NCBI RefSeq assembly: GCF_905220565.1
Contig: NC_059403.1
Span: 4,092,001 to 4,156,000, forward strand
DNA from: Melitaea cinxia
Taxonomy: Eukaryota > Arthropoda > Insecta > Lepidoptera > Nymphalidae
Reading direction: 5' to 3'
DNA length: 64,000 nucleotides
Shown in pieces: positions 10,281 to 20,261 of the stretch (position 1 is its first letter; every line of letters starts with the position of its first letter). The translations under genes and the position numbers were made by a program. The notes beneath the pieces are model-generated. The model ran no database searches, was not told the DNA's origin, and saw nothing but the letters and a program-made list of their open reading frames with translations.

Positions 10281-10739
10281 CAAAAAATAGTAATACTTTG
10301 TTCGTATTCCATATAACGCGAAATTATAAAATTGTAGAATTATATAATGTTCTACTGTTATTTCTAACATTTTGTTAGCGATTGTAGGCAAAAATTTCAT
10401 AAAAGGCCCGTCGTCGATTCGCGCGAAGCGCTGACTTCGCTTATTACGGCGGGTTTTTTAGTTGAAGCGGATTTATATTGAATTACGGTTTATGTCTTTT
10501 TTATTAAAAATATGTAATGTTCATGTTTTCACACAGCTCCGATGCACGACTGGAGTTTACCCCTTCAGATCAACTGTCTAAATAGGCACAAAAAGGCTTA
10601 CTAGTCTAAGAAATATATTATTACTATATCAAATTGTAAATAAATGAATGCAATAACGCCATCTATCGGAACCTAATTGCGTTATTAGAAAACGTCTGAA
10701 CGCCATCTCTAACAAGGTCATTCGTTCAGTAGATTTTAC

Positions 10740-11989
10740 TGTTCAATTTTTTCATTCCGGGGCCTTAAATGAAAATCGATTCTTAAGGAGAAAACTCCAA
10801 AAACAGTCAAGTAAATACGCCATATCAGATATAGCTCAAAAAGTTCGACTCAAATCTCAATTATATTTAAATGGGACCACATGACAAGCACCACCTATCG
10901 ATTAAAAAAAGAATCATCGATATCGGTCCACCCAGTAAAATAGTAATGAGGTTAATATAACGTTGGTCGACGTAAAATAGCCAAGTAAATACCCAGTATT
11001 AGCGATAACTCAAAAATTAAAAGCTCAAATATATTTATAACGAATAAACTGCTACTCTCTACTCTAGTGGAATATTGTAATTTGATCGATAGTGAACGAA
11101 GTAATTTCATTACATTTTGATAGATGGCGTTGTGGCAAAGTATTGAACATGACCACAGTCGTCTTAACATCGTCATGTAAATACGTGTCATCAAAGATTA
11201 CTCAAAAATTGCTCATTATATCTCAATCATATTTAAAACGGACGACATGACAAGTATTCGCTTTTGATTTATACAAAAAAGATGAAAATCAGTGCACCCA
11301 GTAAAAAGATATAACGTATAATACAACGTAGGGTGACGAAAAAACCGTCAAGTAAATACGCAATATTAGATATAACTCACAAATTACGAATCAAATCTCA
11401 ATTAAATTTGAATGGGACCACGTGACGAATAGTAGCTTTTAATTTATATAAGAAACGTCAAAATCGGTGCACCCAGTAAAAAGTTATGAGGTATAATACA
11501 ACGTAAGGTGACGAAAATAATGTCAAGTAAATACGCGTTATCAAAGATTAATCAAAAAGTAGTTATTAGATCTCAATAAAATTTATATGTGACCACATGA
11601 TAAACATCAGCTTTCGATTAAAGTAAAAATTATCAAAATCGATACACCCAGTAAAAAGTTATTGCGGATTTTCAAGAGTTTCTCTCGATTTCTCTGGGAT
11701 CCCATCATCAGATCCTGGTTTCCTTATCATGGTACCAAACTAGGGATATCCCCTTTCCAACAAAAAAAGAATTATTAAAATCGGTACACCCAGTAGAAAG
11801 TTATGTGGTATAATACAACGTAGGTCGACGAAAAAAGCGTCAAGTAAAAACGCATTATTAGATATAATTTGAAAAGTAGTTGTTAGATCTCAAATAAATT
11901 TAAATGGGACCAATCGGCACACACCACCTTTCGATTAAAACAAAATTTGTCGAAATCGCCCCACCCAGTCAAAAGTTCTGATGTAACAT

Positions 11990-12024
<35 letters not shown>

Positions 12025-12175
12025 GTCGAATTGAGAACCTCCTCCTTTTTTGGAAGTCGGTTAAAAATTTGTCGAAATCGGTCCACCCGGTCAAAAGTTC
12101 TGATGTAACATACATAAAAAAAAAAAAATACAGTCGAATTGAGAACCTCCTTTTTTGGAAGTCGGTTAAAAATCT
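10740..12175 (+). repeat. Tandem array of about 174-bp units within the AACCGACTTC repeat family
   Basis: The word CAAGTAAATACGC (with variants) recurs at about 10807, 10981, 11175, 11348, 11522 and 11838; four of the five gaps are 173-194 bp. Each unit also has a CACCCAGTAAAAAG word and a TATAATACAACGTAGG word. The last 250 bp (11940-12175) is a duplicated end piece with long A runs (from about 11995 and 12114) and GGAAGTCGGTT ends. No protein is encoded. Confidence 0.75.
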
Positions 12176-12518
12176 AATATACGTTACTAAACCGACTTAA
12201 GAATATTTATATGGATTACGACTGAAATTAATTTCACTTCCATACACGCTTACAATCAAGCTGTTGTTAATGATTGTCCTTCATATATTGCAATGACTCC
12301 TATTCAAAGTCTAAGCCAAAAGAGATTTCTTAAAATTGAATCGCTGAAAAAGATGGGTTCATACATCATATGCAGATGTTCCTCAAAAGGCAAAATGTTT
12401 TACATGCGAACTCTCCATGTAATTGACTGAATTTCAATAAAAATTTGATATGTATACACTACGTGTAACGTGTGCGATTTTACCTACCTAGATAGGACAA
12501 AACGATTTTATTTTATTA

Positions 12519-12831
12519 CTAGCTGACTCGGCAAACGTTGTCTTGCCGCTAAACGCTATTTAAAAATAGGGGTTGGAAGTAGAAGGGTGAAAAGTTAGGG
12601 TTGTATGTATTTTTCAATGCAAAATCATAATAAAATAAAAAATATATAATCTAAAAATTAAAAAAAATATTTAGGGGTGGAGTACCCTTAACATTTAGGG
12701 GGATGAAAAATAGATGTTCAATTCTCAGATCTACCCAATATACACACAAAATTTCATAAGAATCGGTCAAGCCGTTTCGGGGGAGTTTAACTACAAACAC
12801 CGCGACACGAGAATTTATTATATTAGAAAGA
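12519..12831 (-). mobile_element. Non-autonomous Helitron
   Basis: On the minus strand it begins TC near 12831 and ends CTAG at 12522-12519, with A and T flanks, as Helitrons do. The 3' end has a GC-rich stem (CGGCAAACGTTGTCTTGCCG) before CTAG. The related copy at 62311 confirms the family. It contains an ORF-like run (12714-12902) that is not a gene. Confidence 0.75.
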
Positions 12832-13464
12832 TATTATTAGCTTGTATTAAGTTGATTGATAAGGCAACGAACCAAAGAGCTTATAGTAATATCAAACCTT
12901 GAAAATGATTAATAAATAAGGATATTAGAACTGTTTTAGTAACTAGTATGTCATTTTGTATGCCTTTCCCCTGATTTTACCTAATCGTCGCAAAATAAAG
13001 TAGGTATCTATATACATTTAAGACAAGAACCTAGCTGAAAATTTCAAATAAAAAACGATAATTTGTATGGTAAGCTAATGTAAGCTAGTGTTTGAAACAG
13101 CTTCCAAAATTTTCATCTGTTTTCATAAAATTTTTGTCTGTTTTTATCTGGGCTATCTGGATTCCAGAGAGATCTATCTGGGCTTTCTGGTTTGAGAAAA
13201 AAATAGACTGTAGGTACCAAGCGATTGCCCTTTATGTGCTTAAAAGAACGCAACATTGAATATAATAAAGATTGACAGGACATAAAAACTATTCAAGTAT
13301 ACCATAGTTAATTTATATAAATTAAATAAAATTAAAAGCAAAAACTAAATGATTTTAATAGCCATGAAATTTATTTTGGCGGGCTAAATAAGCACTCAAA
13401 ATATATATTTTTTGATATTTTATATATTAAAAAATATATATTTTGCGTGAGTATTTTATTTATA

Positions 13465-13780
13465 TATTTTACCCTCTCTTCCCGTGGGTGTCGTAAGAGG
13501 CGACTAAGGGATAACACAGTTCCGCTACCACCTTGGAAACTAAAAAAGCCGACCGGTGGCGGGATAACCATCCAACTCCTGGCTTTGAAATACACAGGCC
13601 GAAGACGGGCAGCAGCGTCTTCGGTGCGACAAAACCAGCACTGCGGTCACCAACCCGCCTGCCCAGCGTGGTGACTATGGGCAAAACACATGAGTTCACG
13701 TTATATTTAGCGTAAACTTGTGAAGGCCTATGTCCAGCAGTGGACTGTATAGGCTGTAATAATGATGAATATTTTATATT
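13465..13780 (+). mobile_element. RTE-tailed non-autonomous retroposon, copy 1
   Basis: A GC-rich sequence starting near the CTCTTCCCGTGGGTGTCG word and ending GGCCTATGTCCAGCAGTGG..TAGGCTG with a short AAT/GAT tail. Two more copies lie inverted at 44556 and 52017. The last 40 nt, read as protein, resemble the C-terminus of RTE-type LINE ORFs (AYVQQWT). Open frames in it belong to the repeat. Confidence 0.7.
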
Positions 13781-14068
13781 TTTTGAAGTTTATGTGAGAT
13801 TTTAAAATATTCCCCTCGGTTTAAATGAGATTTGGTGAGATTTCATTGAACCTCTCCACCCATTCTGAGCTCACGTATTTAATGGGTGTCCTCTAATACA
13901 GTGCTAATCAAATACGAGGAGTAACTAACTTTGAAGCGTAGTGCGTTCGAATAAATAGTCTTCGAACCTACTTATTTTTGTACCTATAGATAGTCTTGCG
14001 AAAATATCTGTATTTTAAAAACAATATACGTCAAATCTGAGTCGGAATCTGACTATGTAACTACTTTT

Positions 14069-14470
14069 AAGGCAGATTTATATTTGATTGACGTATCGTG
14101 TCGTGTCGTGACGTGACGTATCGTCGTGTAACTTTTCTAGAGCTGCGGCTGTATTGATTCAAAATATTGCCCTGATGTGTTAGAAAACGACATAATAATG
14201 TAAGCGCTAGCCATCACGTCATGACACGACACGACACGACACGTCAGTCGAATATTAATCCACCTTTAATTTGACGTGTCGTGATGGCGCCGTTTCAGCA
14301 CCCCCCGCAACCCGCTTATCTGACGCGAACCGGGATCGGTTCTGATGCGACAGATCAGAAGCCATCACGATATGTCACAACACATCAATGTAAACGTTGT
14401 CATACAAAATGTATGATACCGATTCTGTTCTGATACGACACGACACGTCAGTCAAATATAAATCCGCCTT
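14069..14470. mobile_element. TIR element (MITE-like), possibly composite
   Basis: The left end AAGGCAGATTTATATTTGA and right end TCAAATATAAATCCGCCTT are inverted copies, both continuing into CGTGTCGTGTCG-type runs. A third, degraded end at about 14230-14285 suggests two nested or fused elements. No transposase is seen. Confidence 0.7.
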
Positions 14471-14929
14471 CATTTATTTTATTAGGTATACCTACTAGCA
14501 GATTACGCATTTTCGAATGTCAATTTCAACTTTTCCAAACAATTTATTGGTCAAGGACATACACAACATACTCAAAGCACTTTTAATATGTTAGTTAAGT
14601 AGATAGTTTCACTACATTATCCTGTATCTAATAATAACTCGCCAACAAAAAGTGACGTCAGACATCCTGCTGAGAAAGTTAAATACAGTTTGCGACCTTC
14701 TATGTTGCATGGTCAAGTGTCACGCTGTCACGCTAATGCGAACATTCAACGCTAGTGTCATTGACTTTGGTAGCTTATAAATAAATCATTTCTTACCTCG
14801 GGTCAAATATATGCGAAAAAAAAAACCTTTCATACTCAATTGCCTCCACTAATTCTCCACGAATATTTACTAACTCTTTAAAGCTATTTATAATATTTTT
14901 AATACTAGAAAGATCGCAAATTTACTGCC

Positions 14930-15235
14930 GAAATTACTCCCTACCCTCCCTAGGAGCTCTGGCCACCTTACTCAACACAGGAACACAACTCTACTTGAGA
15001 GCAGTCTTATTTAGGTGTAGGTAATCTTCTGTAAGATTGAATACTTCCCCAGCAGGGTTGCTCCAGATTATCCCGATAAGCCCGTTGCGGCAGAGTTCAG
15101 TGAGTAGTGACCCATCTCTTTGCTCCGAAGGTTGTGGGTTCGATTCCCACCCCGAGCCTGGGTGTAATATTGTATTATATCGACGCTTGAAAGGCAACCC
15201 TTACTAAGCGACGTTCAGTAAACTTTACAGGAGAG
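14930..15235 (+). repeat. Composite repeat: dispersed GGAGCTCTGGCCACC family plus tRNA-like SINE head
   Basis: 14930-15075 matches the family also found near 27600, 50900 and 53700 (CTCTGGCCACCTTACTCA, CTTCTGTAAG words). 15085-15230 carries a tRNA-style B box (GGTTCGATTCC at 15139) and resembles a tRNA-derived SINE head. A degraded relative, inverted, lies at 21280-21480. Confidence 0.55.
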
Positions 15236-15461
15236 CGATTTAAAGTACAAATATGAATAAAAAAAATCATAAAAATTTACCTAACTGTTTGATTAAAATG
15301 ATGTCAACACTCGTAGAAGTCATTTTTTATAGCTATCCACATTGTTAAAATAAGATACCTGACACTTTTATAAACACCGGTTTGTGTCGGTTAGATAAAA
15401 TTTACCTGATTTGATAAACAGGTAAATTTATCTAAATAATTAGTAATTACTGTGATATGTG

Positions 15462-15627
15462 TGTTGCGTTTATACTTTTAAATAAAACTACTGATGACTT
15501 CGGATTCCTTTTATTGTAACGTGGACGCGACATTTACTATTAACGGTCTGACAGTAAAGTGTGGGAGAGGGACGGCGGACAGTTGACAAGACATAGACTA
15601 TATACAATATTTTTATACTATGTAACA
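15462..15627 (-). repeat. 3' LTR of the gypsy element
   Basis: 166 bp, base-for-base the same as 20091-20256. In element sense it starts TGTTACATAG and ends CGCAACA. Confidence 0.95.
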
Positions 15628-15664
15628 TCTCCCTTTTTAAAGAAAACAAACATAGGTAAGTACA

Positions 15665-15695
<31 letters not shown>

Positions 15696-15810
15696 ATCTT
15701 TAAACATCTCCCTTTTTAAAGAAAACAAACTTAAGTACATTTTTTTTTTTTTTTTTTTAACATCTCCCTTTTTAAAGAAAACAAACTTAGGTAAGTACAT
15801 TTTTTTTTTA
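15628..15810 (-). repeat. Triplicated polypurine tract and A-rich spacer in the 3' region
   Basis: In element sense, AAAAAGGGAGA abuts the 3' LTR (15638-15628), as a plus-strand primer tract should. The same tract with its flank (TTTGTTTTCTTT side) recurs at 15717-15707 and 15773-15763, each followed by a long A run (T run on the plus strand, up to about 27 nt). Only the LTR-proximal copy would give correct ends. Confidence 0.8.
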
Positions 15811-16071
15811 ACAATTTTACAAACACATTTAAGGCTACTTTAATTTTCAAAAGTTGTCGTTTCCGAACGCTATTACATGACTTACACTATTTTGTGACAT
15901 CTGTCATATGTCATGTGACAATTTTCCTGTCAATGTCAAATGATCAAATGAAATGCAAACAACTTCAGGACATATGAAGAATACAATTAAACAAATTAAC
16001 CTATTTTAAACTACATTAATTAAAATTACACTTACACACAAATATTTCACTAAATACAATAAACAACAAGT

Positions 16072-19000
16072 TTATGTTACAAACCCATACCTGTTGACTG
16101 GTTTATAAACACGTCCATATCGAGATCGTGCCTTTGAATGCTGATGTATTTGTGGATCTGATACAGTGTTTCCATTTTTAGATACTGGCTGAGACTGTGT
16201 TGTGTGCTGATAAGACTGTGTTGTGTGCTGTTCAGAGTTTGGTGTATGCACCGACTGTTTCAGGATAAACTGACGGTTTCTCCTGAACCTACCTTTTTCA
16301 CTATCAATGATATAGCTTCTAGGTGTGGGACCTACTTGAGAAATCACTCCGGGCAACCAATTTTTATCTTCAGGTTTGTGTTTGAAGAAGACTTTTTCAC
16401 CTATAGCTAATGGTTTTAATATTTTTGTATGTTTATTGTAATAAAATTTAGAATAAGACTTCTGTCTTTCATTTCTTTCCTGTACCTTTTTAACATCACA
16501 AAGCCTAGGTTTTAAATTATATTTTACTGTAGGAATGATTGTACGTAGCTTTCTAGACATACTTAACTCAGCAGGTGAGTATTGACTTAGTTTAGGGGTA
16601 TTTCTGTATAGTAATAATGCTAAATACATATCTGACATATCTGTTTTACACTTTCTTAACATGTTTTTAATGGTTCCAATAGACCTTTCAACTAGACCAT
16701 TGGACCTACTTAAATATGGACTTGTAGTTATATGTTCTATATCCCATTCCTTAGTAAATAAACTAAATTCCTTACTATTGTACGGAGGACCGTTGTCCGA
16801 GATCAAAATCCGGCAGATACCATGTCTTGCCAGTATTGACTTTATTTGTGTTATCACTATACTAGCTGTGTAACCTGACTTTAACATGGCCAGCTCTATA
16901 TATTTTGAGTAATAGTCTACGACAATTAGGTATTTTGTTCTTTCAAACTCAAAAATATCTACACCAACTTTGTACCATGGTATGTTTTCATACTCATGTT
17001 GGATAATAGGCTCTTTACTATTATTTCTACGATAAGATAGACAAATATTACATTGACTTACATACTTTTCTATATCAGTATGCATATTTGGCCAGTAAAC
17101 TGTAGTTTTAGCTAGACGAATAGATGCATTCACTCCTTGATGACCAGAATGAATTATTTGTAATATATAATCTCTCATTGACTCGGGTATTATAATGCAA
17201 TTAGACTTGAATACTATATTATCAATTACATATAATTGATCTTTTAGATTAAAATAACATTTGACTGACTGACTGACTGATCTTTTATGCTCAGGCCACC
17301 CATTTAAACAATATTGTATAATTTTACTCAAAGTTTGGTCTTTGACAGTATGCTCTTGTAACTCTTTTAACTTTTCAGGACTGACTGTTAAATTTGACAT
17401 TATTAAATTGATATGTAGATCTATGTCTTGATCTACTTCTGACAAACAAGTTTCATTCAACGCTGCTCGGGACAGTGTATCTGCAATGTATAGGTACTTG
17501 CCTGGTTTATATACTACATTTAAATCATATGGCTGCAATCTTAACATAATTCTTTGCAATCTTGGAGGTATATCATATAATGATTTTTTGAATAATGTTA
17601 TAAGGGGTTTGTGGTCGGTTTCCACTGTTACCCACTGACCATATATGTACTGATGGTACTTGGTACAACCAAAAAGTACTGCAAGCAATTCTTTTTCTAT
17701 TTGTGAGTATGATTGCTGACATTTTGTTAGTGATGCTGATGCATATGCAATTGGTTGCTTGTCATGTGACAAAACTGCACCCATAGCATCTTTTGATGAA
17801 TCTACAGACAAAATTAGTTCTCTGTTCGGATCATAATATGTTAAGACTGGCGTAGAACTAATTATCTTTTTAATGTTATTAAATTGGGCTTCATGGTGAT
17901 CTGACCAACACCATACAGTATCTTTCGACAAAAGAGCTCTTAAATGACTAATTTCCTGTGACAATTTTTTTATAAACGGACCAAGATAGTTGACCATACC
18001 TAGAAATCTTTGTAACTCTGTAATATTCTTTGGACTCTGCATATTGCAAATAGCTTCTACTTTTGACTTATCGACTTGTACTCCTGCCTTACTGAATATA
18101 TGACCTAAATATTTTACTTGTTCTTGACAAAAAACTGATTTTTCTTTGTTAAATCTTAAATTAATTTGACGTGCCCTTTGTAAAACTTTTTGTAACCGTT
18201 CATTATGCTCTTCTATAGTCCTACCATAAATAAGAAAATCATCCATCATAATTTTGACACCATCAATATCACCAAATCTTTTTACCATTTCTCTGTGAAA
18301 TATCTCTGGAGCTGCATTGATACCGAAAGGTAATCTAGTGAACCTATACCGTCCAAAGGGTGTAATAAATGTACATAGCTTTGAAGAAGCTTCTGTTAAT
18401 TTTAACATCCAATACCCTTTATTAGCATCTAATGTTGTGAAATATTGAGCTCCGGCAAGACTTGATTTAATTTCATCTAGAGTTGGAAATTGAAAATGAG
18501 ATCTTAATATTGACTGATTAAGTTTTCTAGGGTCAATACACAAACGTAATTTACCATTCCTTTTTGAAGTTAAGACTAATGCACTTACCCATTCCGTAGG
18601 CTCTTCGACTCTTTGAATAACTCCACTCTGCTCCATGGCTTCCAGCTCTTGCTTTAGTGGTTGTTGTAGTTGGAATGGTACCCTTCTACACGCCTCTATA
18701 AACGGGGTTGCATTGGGTTTCAAGGTTAACTCACAGTAAAAATCTGTAAGACAACCTAGCCCTTCAAATAAGTCTGCATTTGACTCAACTATGTCTTGAC
18801 AGTTTATCTGGAAGGACACACTATTAACTTTTTTTACTAGATTTAATGACCTACATGTGTCTCTGCCTATTATATTTTGGCATTTTATGTCTACTATATG
18901 AAATTTAACTGTATAACATTTATTTTTGAACGTAATTGGCAACTGACATTGACCTACTAGAGGTATAACCTCTCCACTGAATGTAGATAGTTTATTGGGA

Positions 19001-20061
19001 CTTCTGCAAATAGTATCATGCGACATGTTTAGTGTGTTAAATATGTGTATGGATATTATGTTTGTGTCTGCACCTGTATCTAGGATAAAATTCACATTAA
19101 CATGGTTAATCAATATATCAACATTCCATGGCTTTGACTCATTATTTTGAATACAATAAATATACCCGACATACAAAGAATTATTATTATTATTTTCTAA
19201 CATATTTGTCTCTTCAAATTGGACACGTTTAATTAGTTTAGACCTACAGAAATTAGCAAAATGGTTGAATTTTTTACATTTTCGACACTGAGCACCTTTT
19301 GCAGGACACTTGTACCTGTGCACTTGTCCACACCTATCACATGTGTTCCTTGATCTTGATGTATTTGATGCTGAACGTCGGTACCTTGTTGTGCTCCTTG
19401 GTATTGCTGCTTCACGACGGGATGGGGATCTCGAGACTCTTCCTATAAAGTGTAGTGATGCATCCTCCAATGCTTTAGTTTGCTGCTTGGTTGCTTCACA
19501 CCTTTTGGCTATATTGACAGCATCATCTAGCGTCTTGGGTTTCTCTATCAAAATTCTTTCTTTATAGTATGGATTGTTACAGTTCCAGCTGAAAATATCT
19601 TTTAATAAATCCTCCCTGAGTGCTCCAAACTCACAAGAGTGACTGATGTTCTTTATATCTGTGACATATGCGTCGATTGACTCATTTGGTGCCTGTTTCC
19701 TACTAAAAAGTTTGTGACGCTCGACTGTAATGTTAATCTTAGGTGTGAAATAATTGTCAAATTTATTGCATAGCTCATCGAAAGACAAGTTGTCCAGGTC
19801 TAGGTCAAAAGAATAATAGATCTCGAGTGCATCCGACCCTATGAAATTAAGGAGAATCGCTACCTTTCTACCGTCTGATTCATTGTCTAAATTGTTGGCT
19901 CTTAGGTAGACTTTTAGCTTAGTAAGCCACTTCCTCCAAGCTAAAGGTAAGTTATTGGATGTTAAGTCGATCGGCGCAAATGTACTTGTTATCGGCAACA
20001 TGTCTGACTTACTTGTTTTAATTCGCGGCTGCGTGTTGACAAATTTTCCTGTTTTCGACAT
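16072..20061 (-). CDS. Gag-Pol polyprotein of the gypsy element (1329 aa, one frame)
   Basis: Domains in order: capsid-like Gag (about 20-230); zinc knuckles (241-272, the second C259-C262-H267-C272 being classical CX2CX4HX4C); aspartic protease with DTGA at 328-331; reverse transcriptase (about 480-660) with LDANKGYW, TRLPFGINAAPE and catalytic MMDD at 605-608; RNase H (about 750-860); integrase with H971-H974-C1004-C1007 zinc site and D1035, D1089, E1125 catalytic triad (D-35-E spacing exact); then a basic GPT-type C-terminal region. It copies and inserts the element. Gag and Pol are fused without a frameshift, so their ratio must be set some other way. The ATG is 29 nt from the 5' LTR. All catalytic residues I looked for are present, so the copy could be active. 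Confidence 0.95.
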   Translation of the reverse strand: MSKTGKFVNTQPRIKTSKSDMLPITSTFAPIDLTSNNLPLAWRKWLTKLKVYLRANNLDNESDGRKVAILLNFIGSDALEIYYSFDLDLDNLSFDELCNKFDNYFTPKINITVERHKLFSRKQAPNESIDAYVTDIKNISHSCEFGALREDLLKDIFSWNCNNPYYKERILIEKPKTLDDAVNIAKRCEATKQQTKALEDASLHFIGRVSRSPSRREAAIPRSTTRYRRSASNTSRSRNTCDRCGQVHRYKCPAKGAQCRKCKKFNHFANFCRSKLIKRVQFEETNMLENNNNNSLYVGYIYCIQNNESKPWNVDILINHVNVNFILDTGADTNIISIHIFNTLNMSHDTICRSPNKLSTFSGEVIPLVGQCQLPITFKNKCYTVKFHIVDIKCQNIIGRDTCRSLNLVKKVNSVSFQINCQDIVESNADLFEGLGCLTDFYCELTLKPNATPFIEACRRVPFQLQQPLKQELEAMEQSGVIQRVEEPTEWVSALVLTSKRNGKLRLCIDPRKLNQSILRSHFQFPTLDEIKSSLAGAQYFTTLDANKGYWMLKLTEASSKLCTFITPFGRYRFTRLPFGINAAPEIFHREMVKRFGDIDGVKIMMDDFLIYGRTIEEHNERLQKVLQRARQINLRFNKEKSVFCQEQVKYLGHIFSKAGVQVDKSKVEAICNMQSPKNITELQRFLGMVNYLGPFIKKLSQEISHLRALLSKDTVWCWSDHHEAQFNNIKKIISSTPVLTYYDPNRELILSVDSSKDAMGAVLSHDKQPIAYASASLTKCQQSYSQIEKELLAVLFGCTKYHQYIYGQWVTVETDHKPLITLFKKSLYDIPPRLQRIMLRLQPYDLNVVYKPGKYLYIADTLSRAALNETCLSEVDQDIDLHINLIMSNLTVSPEKLKELQEHTVKDQTLSKIIQYCLNGWPEHKRSVSQSVKCYFNLKDQLYVIDNIVFKSNCIIIPESMRDYILQIIHSGHQGVNASIRLAKTTVYWPNMHTDIEKYVSQCNICLSYRRNNSKEPIIQHEYENIPWYKVGVDIFEFERTKYLIVVDYYSKYIELAMLKSGYTASIVITQIKSILARHGICRILISDNGPPYNSKEFSLFTKEWDIEHITTSPYLSRSNGLVERSIGTIKNMLRKCKTDMSDMYLALLLYRNTPKLSQYSPAELSMSRKLRTIIPTVKYNLKPRLCDVKKVQERNERQKSYSKFYYNKHTKILKPLAIGEKVFFKHKPEDKNWLPGVISQVGPTPRSYIIDSEKGRFRRNRQFILKQSVHTPNSEQHTTQSYQHTTQSQPVSKNGNTVSDPQIHQHSKARSRYGRVYKPVNRYGFVT

Positions 20062-20076
20062 ATTCTATTCTCACAG

Positions 20077-20090
20077 CACTTCTGACACCA
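20077..20090 (-). promoter_or_regulatory. Primer-binding site, tRNA-Leu type
   Basis: In element sense TGGTGTCAGAAGTG follows the 5' LTR directly. It is complementary over 14 nt to the 3' end of tRNA-Leu (CACTTCTGACA plus CCA, from memory of that tRNA). The zero spacing and TGG start are as expected for a PBS. Confidence 0.75.
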
Positions 20091-20256
20091 TGTTGCGTTT
20101 ATACTTTTAAATAAAACTACTGATGACTTCGGATTCCTTTTATTGTAACGTGGACGCGACATTTACTATTAACGGTCTGACAGTAAAGTGTGGGAGAGGG
20201 ACGGCGGACAGTTGACAAGACATAGACTATATACAATATTTTTATACTATGTAACA
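20091..20256 (-). repeat. 5' LTR of the gypsy element
   Basis: Identical to the other LTR; it should hold the promoter, although no clear TATA box or initiator stands out. An AATAAAA word at 20109-20115 is on the plus strand, not in element sense. Confidence 0.95.
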
Positions 20257-20261
20257 ATGTG

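Larger units (their letters stand above)
15462..20256 (-). mobile_element. Complete Ty3/gypsy LTR retrotransposon (4795 bp), likely mag-like
   Basis: It has two identical 166-bp LTRs (15462-15627 and 20091-20256), TG...CA ends and a 5-bp target duplication ATGTG on both sides (15457-15461 and 20257-20261). On the minus strand the order is 5' LTR, primer site, a single Gag-Pol frame, a 444-nt 3' region with purine tracts, 3' LTR. There is no env. Identity of the LTRs and an open frame point to a very recent insertion. The mag-like label rests on the single fused frame and the LPFGINAAPEIF-type RT and is an inference. Confidence 0.95.

Noticed and set aside
13447..13715. Several overlapping frames of 60-76 codons
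   Set aside because: All lie in the RTE-tailed retroposon, in all frames and both strands, with no protein family.
15085..15160. tRNA-like sequence with GGTTCGATTCC
   Set aside because: Part of a dispersed composite repeat; no matching acceptor stem.
17262..17281. TGAC tandem repeat
   Set aside because: Within the Gag-Pol reading frame, coding Ser-Val-Ser-Gln; no separate role needed.
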